Shown in pieces: positions 47,948-57,205 of a DNA stretch of 64,000 nt. Numbering within the stretch: position 1 is the stretch's first letter; every line of letters begins with the position of its first letter. This DNA comes from Acidimicrobiia bacterium (GTDB taxonomy: Bacteria > Actinomycetota > Acidimicrobiia > IMCC26256 > PALSA-610). Position numbers and translations under genes: made by a program. The stretch covers positions 253,001-317,000 of the forward strand of contig JAOSJK010000012.1 of the NCBI GenBank assembly GCA_027494135.1, in the 5' to 3' direction. The notes under the pieces were generated by a model, which did not search any database, was not told where the DNA came from, and saw only the letters and a list, made by a program, of their open reading frames with translations.

Positions 47948-48604
47948 ATGACCGTGGGGCGTCGGCTCATGGCTCTAGGGCTGGGGTGCCTCGTCGCCTC
48001 ACTGCCGATCGCGGGGTGCGGCACGGGTGTGTCAGACGAGTCCGGAGTGCGCGCTGTAGGCGACATCTCCGCCGTCGCCCGGACCGAAGCTGCTGGCGCA
48101 GGCGACTCCGCGGCGACTATCAGGATCGCCGAGCTCGGGTTGCGAGTTGGCTCGCTGCAGGAGGGCTTCGTTCGGGACGGTGGCGTGGTCTCCATCCCCG
48201 GCGCGGAGGCAGCTCGCACGGTGTCGTTCGTCTCTTCGGCGGCGCAATCGCCGGGCTCGCCTCTTCCCCAATTGGTGACAATCACGCGAGTTGATGGGCT
48301 CCAGGACGCGGCACTGCGTGCCGCCGCGATGGATCCGCTGGCACTCCGTGAGGCGATTGAGAAGGCCTGGTCGCTCTCGGGGAGCGTTCGCGAGTACCCG
48401 AGCGGGCTTGCGATCGAGATCGAAGAAAGCTCGCGAATCTCTGGTGATCTCGGCCCGGACGCCTCCTATCCGGACAGAGTGACAAGACAGATCTCAGTCT
48501 TCCTGAGCGACCGGAGCGTCGTCCACGTCCTCGGTGAAGGTCTCAGCCTCGAGGATCTCCGAAGCATCGCCAGAGGAACACAGGATCTGGAGGTCGCAGA
48601 GTGA
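47948..48604 (+). CDS. lipoprotein, unknown function
   Basis: 218 residues. The N terminus RRLMALGLGCLVASLPIAGC has a basic start, hydrophobic core and lipobox ending in Cys (LPIAGC), so export and lipid attachment are expected. The mature part has no family I know; RVDGLQDAALRAAAMDPLALREAIEKAW and SVFLSDRSVVHVLGEGLSLEDLRSIARG look like a compact alpha/beta domain. ATG 47948 has a GGGGG just upstream. Nine bases separate it from the next secreted protein, so the two are probably one operon. Confidence 0.65.
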   Translation: MTVGRRLMALGLGCLVASLPIAGCGTGVSDESGVRAVGDISAVARTEAAGAGDSAATIRIAELGLRVGSLQEGFVRDGGVVSIPGAEAARTVSFVSSAAQSPGSPLPQLVTITRVDGLQDAALRAAAMDPLALREAIEKAWSLSGSVREYPSGLAIEIEESSRISGDLGPDASYPDRVTRQISVFLSDRSVVHVLGEGLSLEDLRSIARGTQDLEVAE

Positions 48605-48613
48605 CAAGGCGCC

Positions 48614-49114
48614 GTGCAATCGGCATGTCAAGGCACACTGATCGGTCTGACGGTGTTTGTCCTTGGGTTTGCTGGTCCCGCACATGGAGACGCGATGGAT
48701 GGTGACGGCGACTGGTGGGACAACCATCTGCTGAAGTTGAACGGATCGGTCACCGCGGGCAATATCATCGCGTTTTGGGAAACTGGGCTCGCGGCGGAGT
48801 ACGCGGATGTGGGGCACGTAAACGGCCGGTTTCAGACGGCCGACGACTGGCTCACACGCCAGTTCCAGCAAGACCACGGCATCACCGTCGATGGCCAGGT
48901 AGGACAGCAGACCTGGAACACGGCGCGGTTCTGGCACACGGCGAATGCCGGTCCTTACAGCGGTGGAACTATCTGGACGTGGTCAGGAAGCCCCTGGACT
49001 TTCCCGATGTGGCAACTTCCGCCCTACAACACTTGGTTGTACGAGCCAATGGGCTGCTACGACCCCTGGTACAACACGGGCCATCCGACGATTACCCAAC
49101 CCACGTACTGCTGA
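48614..49114 (+). CDS. secreted protein with peptidoglycan-binding-like domain
   Basis: 166 residues from GTG 48614. GTLIGLTVFVLGFAGPAHGDA is a classical signal peptide with Ala-x-Gly/Asp-like cleavage. GHVNGRFQTADDWLTRQFQQDHGITVDGQVGQQTWN matches the PG_binding_1 repeat (QQDHGITVDGQVGQQTW). The last 60 residues are rich in Trp, Pro, Tyr and Gly (WTWSGSPWTFPMWQLPPYN) with no known domain. A cell-wall associated role is likely. Coupled by position to the lipoprotein before it. Confidence 0.68.
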   Translation: MQSACQGTLIGLTVFVLGFAGPAHGDAMDGDGDWWDNHLLKLNGSVTAGNIIAFWETGLAAEYADVGHVNGRFQTADDWLTRQFQQDHGITVDGQVGQQTWNTARFWHTANAGPYSGGTIWTWSGSPWTFPMWQLPPYNTWLYEPMGCYDPWYNTGHPTITQPTYC

Positions 49115-49316
49115 CTCCGACGGCGCCGGTTATCCGCTCCAACGACTGGGCGGCAATGCGCGCGTCCTACAAGGGATCGTCGCGATGAGTAGGGGAGTGA
49201 ATAGCCCCCGCGATGGTCAGTTCAACAACATCGCCCACACCGGCACCGAACCGCCCGCCACGCACGCCGGACAGTTTCATGAACGGTAGGGCCACACTCT
49301 CGTGAAACCCTCTTCG

Positions 49317-49387
49317 AGGCGGCGGTGGGAATTGAACCCACGTCCAGGGTTTTGCAGACCCTTGCCTGAGCCACTCGGCTACGCCGC
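49317..49387 (-). tRNA. tRNA-Cys (GCA)
   Basis: On the minus strand the cloverleaf is complete: acceptor stem GGCGGCG (49387-49381) pairs with CGCCGCC, the anticodon stem AGGGT/ACCCT encloses loop CTGCAAA with anticodon GCA, the T arm is GTGGG-TTCAATT-CCCAC, and the discriminator base is U as in other tRNA-Cys. The 3' CCA is not encoded. Confidence 0.95.
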
Positions 49388-49469
49388 CGGGAGCCGCAAG
49401 GGTAGTCGCCGGGCGCAGGTGTGGGCGCCCCGCCGCGTCGCGTGGCCGCGCAGAAGGTACCGTCTTGTG

Positions 49470-50459
49470 GTGGACGCGTCGGCGGTGGGACTCGAGCATG
49501 TCACGCGTTCATTCGGAGACATCGCCGCCCTCTCCGACTTCACTCTCGAAGTGCCCGCCGGCACCATCGCGATGCTCCTCGGCCCCAACGGAGCCGGAAA
49601 GACCACGGCGGTGCGCGTCGTGACGGGGGCGCTACCCGTCGACTACGGCGGCGTGCGCGTCCTCGGCCTCGACCCGCTCACCGACGGCGAGGAGGTCCGG
49701 CGCCGCTGCGGGGTGGTGCCCGCCAGGCCGGCGCTCTACGACCGCCTGACCGGCTACCACAACCTCCGCTATGCGGCCGACCTCTTCGAGGTGGCCGAGC
49801 CCGACTCGGCGATCGGAGCAGCGGCGGAGCGCTTCGACATCACCGAGGCCCTCGGCCAGCGTGTCGGCGGCTACTCCACCGGGATGCGGGCACGCTTGGC
49901 CCTCGCACGGGCAACACTCCACGACCCCGACCTCCTCCTCCTCGACGAGCCGACGGCCGGTCTCGACCCCGAGTCCTCTCGCGCCGTCCTCGACCTCATC
50001 CGCGAGATGACCCGGGGCGGCAAGACCGTCCTCATGTGCACGCACCTCCTCCTGGAGGCAGAGGGGATCGCCGATCACGTCGTCGTCATGGACCACGGCA
50101 GGACCCTCGTCTCCGGCTCTCCCCAGGAGCTCACGCGCCGCTACTGGACCTCGGCGACGGTCGTGATCGACGCGGAGGAGCCCGGCGACCTCGATCGGAT
50201 CGCGACGATGCCGGGCATCACCTCCTACCAGCGCGACGGGGTCGCCCTCGTCGGCCTCGACTCGCTCGACAGGGTCGCCGACCTCGTCGGTGCTCTGGTG
50301 CGCGACGGCGTTCGGGTCACGCGCGTGGAGCCGCGGATGCCGTCGCTCGAGGAGCTGTACTTCGCGGTGCGACGCGCCTCGCGCGGTGGAGATGCGACCG
50401 TCGAACCCGAGACAACCGAGGGGCCCACGGCTCCACAGCGATCCGGTGCCACCCGATGA
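49470..50459 (+). CDS. ABC transporter ATP-binding protein (exporter type)
   Basis: 329 residues. Walker A MLLGPNGAGKTTAVRVVTG, signature region VGGYSTGMRARLALARATLHDPD, Walker B LLLLDEPTAGLDPESSRAVLD and the switch His in MCTHLLLEAEG are intact; the C-terminal 100 residues are the extension typical of CcmA/NatA-like exporters. GTG 49470 is taken as start (GTG 49467 is equally possible). The stop overlaps the permease ATG (ATGA). Substrate unknown: sodium, drug or lipid exporters share this build. Confidence 0.88.
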   Translation: MDASAVGLEHVTRSFGDIAALSDFTLEVPAGTIAMLLGPNGAGKTTAVRVVTGALPVDYGGVRVLGLDPLTDGEEVRRRCGVVPARPALYDRLTGYHNLRYAADLFEVAEPDSAIGAAAERFDITEALGQRVGGYSTGMRARLALARATLHDPDLLLLDEPTAGLDPESSRAVLDLIREMTRGGKTVLMCTHLLLEAEGIADHVVVMDHGRTLVSGSPQELTRRYWTSATVVIDAEEPGDLDRIATMPGITSYQRDGVALVGLDSLDRVADLVGALVRDGVRVTRVEPRMPSLEELYFAVRRASRGGDATVEPETTEGPTAPQRSGATR

Positions 50460-51282
50460 TCAGCGGCGTGACACGGCGAGCCTGGGTGATCGCGCGCACC
50501 GATCTCCGTGCGCTGCGCAACAGCCGCGACTTCTGGATGCCGCTCGCCGCGATCTCCGCGCTCTTCTTCGTCGTGCTGCCCACGGGGCTCTTTCTCGCCC
50601 TCACGACCATCCGCGACCAGGGGATCGTGCAGCAGCTCGGCGACGTCGTGAACGTGCTGCCGGAATCGGTGCGAGCGCAGACGCCCGCCGGCAGCCCCGA
50701 CGTGCAGGTCGCGTACGCACTCGCCGTGTACCTCTTCGCCCCGCTGGCGATCATCGTGCCCCTGACGGTGTCGTCGGCGATCGGCTCTCACACCATCATC
50801 GGTGAGCGCGAACGTGGGAGCGGCGAGTTCCTGGCGCACTCACCGGCCTCGGAGAACGAGATCTTCGTCGGCAAGCTCATCGCGAGCCTCCTCCCCGGCT
50901 ACGTGACCGCTGCGGTCGGCTTCGGCCTGTACTCGCTCGTCGTGAACCTGATAGTCGGCCGCAAGGTCGGCGGCTGGTTCTTCCCGACGCCGAACTGGTG
51001 GCTGATGATCCTCTGGGTGGTGCCACCCTTCCTGGCCCTCGTCGTCGCCCTCATACTGCGGATCTCCGCCCGCGTCTCCAGCTCTGCGGCCGCCCAGCAG
51101 GCCTCGGCACTCGTCACCCTCCCGCTCGTGATCGTCGCCTACGGCCTCTCGTCGGGGTCGCTGGCACAGGCGCGCACCTACGGGATCGTGGTGGGCGCGC
51201 TCGCATGGGTCGCTGCGGCGCTGGCGCTCTGGCGCGGCGCCCGGTCGGTCCGCCGCAGAGGCTCCTGGGCCTCGGGAGCTGA
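50456..51282 (+). CDS. ABC transporter permease (ABC-2 type)
   Basis: About 275 residues. The N terminus ARTDLRALRNSRDFWMPLAAISALFFVVLPTGLFLAL and the central VPLTVSSAIGSHTIIGERERGSGEFLAHSPASENEIFVGKLI are the hallmarks of ABC-2/NatB permeases (the latter being the coupling-helix region), with six hydrophobic segments. In the given sequence the frame stays open past the next gene start; a TGA at 51280-51282 in the neighbouring frame, four bases before GTG 51286, is the likely true stop, implying a one-base error shortly before it. Partner of the ATP-binding protein. Confidence 0.8.
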
Positions 51283-51285
51283 TCC

Positions 51286-52298
51286 GTGCCGGTCCGCCAC
51301 ACGACACGGGGCCGGCCGCGCCGGGGATTTCGGTCGGCGACGATCGCGCTCCTCTGCGCCGTCTCGACGGCCGCGGCCTGCACCGGTGGCGACAGCGCGG
51401 GGAGCGACATCGACTCCGCGACGGCGCCTACAACGACTTCTACGCCGGCACCGACGATCGCCGTCGCCTCGATCCCCGACGGTCGGCCCTACGCCGTCCT
51501 GGAGCGCACCGAGACCCTCGTGGACACCTCGCGCCCGACCGACGACCCCTCGACGTCCTCGACGCTCCCGACCGGACCATCGCGACCGACCTCTACGTTC
51601 CCCGCGAGCGCGGGCCGTTCCCGCTCGTCGTGCTGGCGCACGGCAAGGACGGGAGCCCTGAGAGGCTCACCATGCTCGCGTCGGGCTGGGCGTCGGCGGG
51701 CTACGTCGTCGCCGTCCCGTACTTCCCCCTCACCAACGACGGCATCGACGGTGGCGCCCGGATACCCGATTACGTGAACCAGCCCGAAGACGTCTCGTTC
51801 GTGATCGACGAGATGCTGCGGCTCTCCGCTCTCGACCACGGCGCCCTTTCTCAGAGGATCGACCCCGACCGCATCGGCGTCGCCGGCCACTCGCTCGGAG
51901 CAGCCACCGCGTACGCTGTCGCCTTCAACTCCTGCTGCCTCGATCGGCGCATCGACGCCACGATCCTGATGGCGGGACGCCGATTCCCATTCCGAGGCGA
52001 GTACACGCTCGACGGTGTTGCGGCGATGTGGGTCCACGGCGACGCCGATCTGAGCCTTCCCCACGCCGACTCCGCCGAGGCATACGCGCAGGCGGCGTCG
52101 CCGAAGGCGCTCGTCACACTGCTGGGTGGCTCGCACTCACCGCCCTTCGAGGACACGCCCGACCCGCACGACCGGGTCGTCACGCTCGTCACCCTCGACT
52201 TCTGGGACGCCTACCTGCTGGGCGACTCCCGCGCGAACGAGCGCATCAGAGCCGACGGCGAAGAGCCCGGACTGGCCACCGTCGACTACGTGCCGTAG
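51286..52298 (+). CDS. alpha/beta hydrolase lipoprotein (dienelactone-hydrolase/chlorophyllase-like), frame-broken
   Basis: The start GTG 51286 gives a lipoprotein signal: RSATIALLCAVSTAAAC with Cys, then a Ser/Thr/Pro-rich linker. The frame changes near 51540; the enzyme domain continues with TIATDLYVPRERGPFPLVVLAHGKDGS, nucleophile IGVAGHSLGAATAYA (Ser), acid MWVHGDADLSLPH and His in LLGGSHSPPF. It is an exported, lipid-anchored hydrolase of about 337 residues. Substrate unknown. Its position directly after an ABC exporter may be co-transcription only. Confidence 0.8.
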
Positions 52299-52319
52299 AC
52301 GACCGACGCGCCGCTCGTG

Positions 52320-54683
52320 TCAGCGGCGTCCGTCTACGGCGGGCGGGAACGCGATGACCGTCGCCGCCCGGTTCGCCGCGTCTGCTACCGGACCGGTCCC
52401 CCGCACTCCTTCGAGCAGAACGGACTCCACCTGCTCCGGCGACAGCGCCGGGGACCAGAGCCATCCCATCGCGCGGTCGCACCCGAGGGCGCGCAGCCGC
52501 GCCGCCTGCTCTGCCCGCTCGACACCCTCGGCCGTGACCTCCATGCCCAGGGCGTGACCCATCGTGATGACCGCCTGTGCGATCGCGACGTCGGAGGCGT
52601 GCGTATCCATGCACTCCACGAACGTCCGGTCGAGCTTCACGACGTCGACAGGGAGCCTCTTCAGGTACCCGAGCGACGAGTAGCCGGTACCGAAGTCGTC
52701 GATCGCGACTCGGACTCCCAGCGAGCGGAGTCGATCGAGCGTCTCGACCGTGCGGTCGACATCGGTGAGGGCCGTCCTCTCCGTGATCTCGATCTGAAGG
52801 CGCCGCATGTCGGCGCCCATGTCATTCGCGACCGCGACGAGGTCTCCCACCGTGTCCGGTTGACGGAAGAAGCGAGGCGAGATGTTGACGCTCACTACCA
52901 CGCCGTCGTGCCCCGCGTCACCGTCGTCATCGCCGGTCGCCGGCAGATTCCACGTACGTGCCCAACGACACGCCTCGCGGAGCACGAACCGGTCTACTTC
53001 GACGATCAGGCTGGACTCCTCGGCGAACGGCACGAACGCGTCGGGCTCCAACAATCCTCGCGTCGGGTGGTCCCACCGCACCAGGGCCTCCACCGCGACG
53101 ATCCGACCGGTCAGCAGGGACACCTCCGGTTGGAAGTGGACCTCGAGCTCATCGTGCTCGAGTGCGCGCCACAGGTCACCCTCTAGCTCGAGGCGCCCGA
53201 CGACGTCGGCGGCGTCGATGGCGTCGAACATCTCCCACCGCGAGCGCCCGTTCTGCTTGGCGAGGTACATCGCGAGGTCCGCCTGACGTAGCAGGTCACC
53301 GGCGGCGTCGTTGCCGTCCGAGGAGATCGCGATCCCGATGCTCGTAGTCACGTGCAGGTCCCGATCGTCGATCGAGAGGGCCTCGTTCAGGGACTCGGTG
53401 ATGCGCTGGGCGACCGTCACAGCCTGTTCCGGCGACACCAGGTTCTCGAGGAGCACGGTGAACTCGTCGCCGGCGAAGCGCGCCACCACATCACCCGGAC
53501 GCAGGCAGTTGAGGAGTCGCTCCGCTATCTCGACAAGGAGCCGGTCACCGACGTCGTGGCCGAGACTGTCGTTCACGAGCTTGAATCGGTCGAGATCGAG
53601 GAAGAGCACCCCGATCGGGAGCCCGTCGTGACGCGCCCTGGCGAGCGCACGCTCGAGACGCTCGAGGAACGCCGCCCGATTCGGCAGTCCCGTCAGCTCG
53701 TCGTGGTTCGCCTGGTGGGCGAGCTGGTTCTCGAACTGCTTTCGCTCGGTTATGTCGTGCAGGTTGCAGACCATCCCGCGGACACTCGGGTCGGACACCC
53801 GGTTCGTCACCCCCACCTCGAACCACTTCCACGACTGATCCGCGTGCCGAAGCCTCATGTCCATCCACGCGACATCGCCCGTTCTCGAGATCATCGCCGC
53901 GAAGAACTCGACCGCTCGCTCGAGGTCCTCGGGGTGAACCCACCCTGCGGCCGCGTCCGATACCTCGTGATCCTCGTACCCGAGCGTCCTCAGGACCGAG
54001 GGGCTCGCGTAGTGGACGTCGCCGTCGACGCCGATCACCATGATCACATCGGAGCCGTGCTGCACCAGCGCCCGGAATCTCTCCTCGCTCGCTCGCAGCT
54101 TTCCCTCGACCTGCTCCTTGCGTGCGGTCGTCCAGCCGATGAGGGCGATGATCAGCGACGCCCCGATCGCCGCAAGCACCGCTAGCCCGTGACCCTCGGG
54201 CTGGGGTAGCAGCGTCGGGATCCAGCCGGCCGAGATCGCGACCTCGCCGAAGGCGATCGACGCCAGCGTCCAGAGGACCCCGAGCCGCGCCGCTCGGGAT
54301 CCCTCTACACGTATGCACTCGGCGACACCGAAGACGAAGCCGACCGCCAGGGTCGCACCCCAGCCGGTGAGGTAGCACACCCCACCGATCGAGATGCACA
54401 TGACCCCGACGCGAACCCACAGCTTCCACCCTGTGCTGCCGGGCATGACCAGAGCCGTCGCGAGGCTGCTTGTCACCTGCGCGAATACGAGCGCACCTAT
54501 GAGCATCCACAGCGGCACGTCGGCGATGAACCCCGCGCGCTGACCCATCGCGAAGAGTGGGGCCACGAGCAACGGGATGGCCTGCGCGGGGTTGATCACC
54601 GCGCGCCATGCGGCGCGACGTCCTTCGTCGCCGGCTTCGCTCCCGGCTTGCTGTGTGGGCAACCCGGTGCCCGTCCCCTCCAT
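52320..54683 (-). CDS. membrane-bound PAS-GGDEF-EAL protein (cyclic di-GMP turnover)
   Basis: 787 residues from ATG 54683. The first 200 residues have about six membrane segments (MASE-like sensor), then a PAS domain (ALVQHGSDVIMVIGVDGDVHYASPSVLRTLGYEDHEV) with PAC, a GGDEF domain and an EAL domain. The diguanylate cyclase signature reads AGDEF (404-408) instead of GGDEF, with NHDELTGLPNRAAFLERL and LDLDRFKLVNDSLGHDVGD intact. The EAL motif VAVEALVRWDHP (Glu532) and DDFGTGYSSLGYLKRLPVDVVKLDRTF look catalytically complete. Net cyclic-di-GMP hydrolysis or a bifunctional role is possible. It could link to the Tad pilus, but that is only inference. Confidence 0.9.
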   Translation of the reverse strand: MEGTGTGLPTQQAGSEAGDEGRRAAWRAVINPAQAIPLLVAPLFAMGQRAGFIADVPLWMLIGALVFAQVTSSLATALVMPGSTGWKLWVRVGVMCISIGGVCYLTGWGATLAVGFVFGVAECIRVEGSRAARLGVLWTLASIAFGEVAISAGWIPTLLPQPEGHGLAVLAAIGASLIIALIGWTTARKEQVEGKLRASEERFRALVQHGSDVIMVIGVDGDVHYASPSVLRTLGYEDHEVSDAAAGWVHPEDLERAVEFFAAMISRTGDVAWMDMRLRHADQSWKWFEVGVTNRVSDPSVRGMVCNLHDITERKQFENQLAHQANHDELTGLPNRAAFLERLERALARARHDGLPIGVLFLDLDRFKLVNDSLGHDVGDRLLVEIAERLLNCLRPGDVVARFAGDEFTVLLENLVSPEQAVTVAQRITESLNEALSIDDRDLHVTTSIGIAISSDGNDAAGDLLRQADLAMYLAKQNGRSRWEMFDAIDAADVVGRLELEGDLWRALEHDELEVHFQPEVSLLTGRIVAVEALVRWDHPTRGLLEPDAFVPFAEESSLIVEVDRFVLREACRWARTWNLPATGDDDGDAGHDGVVVSVNISPRFFRQPDTVGDLVAVANDMGADMRRLQIEITERTALTDVDRTVETLDRLRSLGVRVAIDDFGTGYSSLGYLKRLPVDVVKLDRTFVECMDTHASDVAIAQAVITMGHALGMEVTAEGVERAEQAARLRALGCDRAMGWLWSPALSPEQVESVLLEGVRGTGPVADAANRAATVIAFPPAVDGRR

Positions 54684-54781
54684 GGCGTACTGATCGGCAG
54701 GCGATCCGGCACACTTGACCCGAAACGCCCCCCGTGCTCTTGTCGCGGGTCGCTCGACCGGATACCGGTAGCGTCTCACGC

Positions 54782-56237
54782 GTGACGGCCGGCTTTCCCA
54801 GGATCAAGAGCCTCGAGGGCGTCGTTGGGCTCCGCGACCGCGTCGCCGAGCTGGGCATCGACCTGCCGTGCGACGACGCCCCGCTCCCGTCGCCGCTCTC
54901 CCCCTCGCCGACCCCTGGCCCCTCGCCCCCGGCCTGATCGCCCCGAACCGCTGGGTGGTGCAGCCGATGGAGGGATGGGACGCCCTCGCCGACGGCTCCC
55001 CGTCCGATCTCACCCTCCGTCGGTGGCGGAACTTCGGTCGCTCCGGCGCAGGGCTCGTCTGGGGCGGAGAAGCCGCCGCAGTGACCCCCGACGGTCGCGG
55101 GAACCCGCACCAGCTCGTCGTGTCCGACGGCACCGCGGCCGGTCTCGGAGCCCTCCGGCGAGCGCTGCTCGACGTGGCGGCGGAGGCCGGCAACCCGACG
55201 CCGATCGTGGGCCTGCAGCTCACCCACAGCGGCCGCTGGGCGTGTCCCACTTCGGCGGGGCCCCGTCCGCGGATCGCGTATTCGCACCCGCTGCTCGACG
55301 CCCGCTCCGGTGCGACCGCCGACGACGTCGTCACCGACGCAGACGTCGATGCGCTCGTCGCTGCGTTCGCGCGCTCCGCCGCGCTGGCCCAGTCGGAAGG
55401 CTTCGACTTCGTCGACCTGAAGCACTGCCACGGCTACCTGCTCCACGAGTTCCTCGCGGCGCGCAGGCGCCCGGGCGCGTGGGGCGGCCCGACGCTCGAC
55501 GACCGGACACGGCTGATCCGGCGCGTCTCCGAGGCGGTGCGCGAGAGCGCCCCGGCCTCGTGATCGGCGTCAGGCTCTCGCTCTTCGATCTCGTCCCCCA
55601 TCGTCCCGGCCGCGACGGGCGTGGCGAGCCCGAGAGCGTCGCACTCCCCTACACCGACGCGTTCGGAGCCCTGGCCGGCGACCCCACGCGCACCGACCTT
55701 GCCGAGCCCCTCGCACTGGTCCGCCGCCTCACCGGGTTCGGCCTCTCGATGCTCAACGTGTCCGGCGGCAGCCCCTACTACGTGCCGCACGCCCAGCGCC
55801 CCGCGGCGTTCCCGCCGAGTGACGGCTACGAGACACCCGAGGACCCGCTCGTCGGAGTCGCGCGCCTCCTCGACGCCGCCAGGGCTGCGCAGCGGGCGGC
55901 GCCCGAGTTGCCGATCGTCTCCACGGGCTGGTCGTACCTGCAGGAGTACCTCCCGCATGTCGCGCAGGCCTGCGTGCGCGACGGCTGGTTCGGAGGGGTC
56001 GGGATAGGGCGGATGGCGCTCGCCTACCCCGACCTCCCGGCCGATGTCCTGGCCGGTCGAGAGATCGACGTGAGCCGCCTCTGCCGGACCTTCAGCGACT
56101 GCACGACCGCGCCGCGCGCAGGGCTCGTCTCCGGCTGCTACCCACTCGACCCCTTCTACCGGGAGCGCCCGGAGCGCGCCGGAGTGCTCGCCGCGAAGCG
56201 CGCCCGCCGATCGCGGTCGTCGGGCGGACAGCGATGA
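54782..56237 (+). CDS. NADH:flavin oxidoreductase (old yellow enzyme family), frame-broken twice
   Basis: About 485 residues. GTG 54782 starts AGFPRIKSLEGVVGLRDRV. After the first frame change (about 54885-54905) LAPGLIAPNRWVVQPMEGWDA gives the N-terminal FMN region; IVGLQLTHSGRW is the flavin/substrate motif, and GFDFVDLKHCHGYLLHEFLAARRR contains the conserved H-x-x-H/N-x-Y-L-L-x-x-F-L pattern. A second change near 55555 leads to VIGVRLSLFD and, at the C terminus, GIGRMALAYPDLPADVLAGRE. These enzymes reduce C=C bonds of enones or dienoyl-CoA. It overlaps the DapA-like gene by ATGA. Confidence 0.82.
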
Positions 56238-57205
56238 CACCACCTCGCCTCTCCGAAGTCCTCCGGAGGCGGCCGGCGCGCACGGATCCCGTCCACGGGA
56301 TATCGGCGGTGCTGCTCCCCTACCGTGCCGACGCCTCGATCGACTGGCCCTCCTTCGAGCAGCACGTCGCGCGGACTGCCGGTGCAGGCCTCGACGTCGC
56401 GTTGAACATGGATACGGGCTTCGGCGACCTGCTCACGCCCGGCGAGCGGCTCGACGTTCTCGATGCCGCGCGGGGAGTCCTCGGGACGGGTCCCGCGATC
56501 TACGCCGCGGTATTCGCCGGGGAGGGTGATCCGCTCGAGGGCTACCGCTCGGAGCTGTCAGCGGTCACGTCACGCGGGTGCATCCCGGTGATCGTCCAGT
56601 GCAGCGCGATGCGTGCGCTCGGCGCCGAGGCCAAGGTGGCTCTCTACCGCGCTGCTCTCGAGGGCGTGGAGCGCGCGCTCGCCTTCGAGCTGAGCCCCGC
56701 CTTCGCGCCACACGGTGAGATTTGGGACGACGACACCTTCGCGAGGCTCCTCGACATCCCGAGCCTCGTCGGGGCGAAGCACTCCTCGCTCGATAGGGCG
56801 ACTGAGCTCCGCCGGCTCGAGACGCGCGCCGCACTCCGCCCCGAGTGGCGCGTCTACACGGGCAACGACCTCGCGATCGACATGGTCCTCGATGGCTCCG
56901 ATTACCTGCTGGGCCTCTCGACGTTCGCCCCGCAGGTCTTCGCGGAGCGAGACCGCGCACTCGCGAACGACGACGTCGAGTTCCTCTCGATCAACGGCGC
57001 GCTGCAGCACCTGGGCAACGTCGCGTTCCGCTCTCCGGTACCGGCGTACAAGCACTCGGCGGCGCAGTTCCTGCACATGACCGGGGCGCTCGCCGGCGAC
57101 TCGATCCACCCGCGGGCCACTCGGAGGCCCGACTCGGATCGGGTCCTCCTCGCAGACTGCGCCGCGAGGCTCGGCCTCCCGGCCGTGACACCTCCGGCCT
57201 CCTGA
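56234..57205 (+). CDS. dihydrodipicolinate synthase (DapA/NAL) family aldolase
   Basis: 323 residues. GISAVLLPYRADASIDWPSFEQHVARTAGAGLDVALNMDTGFGDLLTPGERLDVLDAARG follows the DapA TIM-barrel opening; the Schiff-base Lys is Lys182 in LVGAKHSSLDRA. The usual G-T-T-G-E motif reads NMDTGFGDLLT, so the substrate is probably not aspartate semialdehyde. Members of this superfamily act as pyruvate-dependent aldolases or hydratases on sugar acids. ATGA coupling to the flavin oxidoreductase suggests one catabolic step pair. Its stop TGA and the next gene's stop on the other strand abut within TGATCA (57203-57208). Confidence 0.82.
   Translation: MTPPRLSEVLRRRPARTDPVHGISAVLLPYRADASIDWPSFEQHVARTAGAGLDVALNMDTGFGDLLTPGERLDVLDAARGVLGTGPAIYAAVFAGEGDPLEGYRSELSAVTSRGCIPVIVQCSAMRALGAEAKVALYRAALEGVERALAFELSPAFAPHGEIWDDDTFARLLDIPSLVGAKHSSLDRATELRRLETRAALRPEWRVYTGNDLAIDMVLDGSDYLLGLSTFAPQVFAERDRALANDDVEFLSINGALQHLGNVAFRSPVPAYKHSAAQFLHMTGALAGDSIHPRATRRPDSDRVLLADCAARLGLPAVTPPAS

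Noticed and set aside
28749-49415. Shared 14-15 bp word TAGTCGCCGGGCGC near 28753 and beside tRNA-Cys at 49403, considered as att-like repeats of an island
   Set aside because: The match is short and GC-rich, it has no integrase, and the interval contains ordinary operons including the Tad locus; chance is the simpler explanation.
49421-51661. A 746-codon open frame across the ABC genes
   Set aside because: It contains the permease in its middle; the beginning is a shadow of the ATPase gene and the end a shadow of the hydrolase gene.
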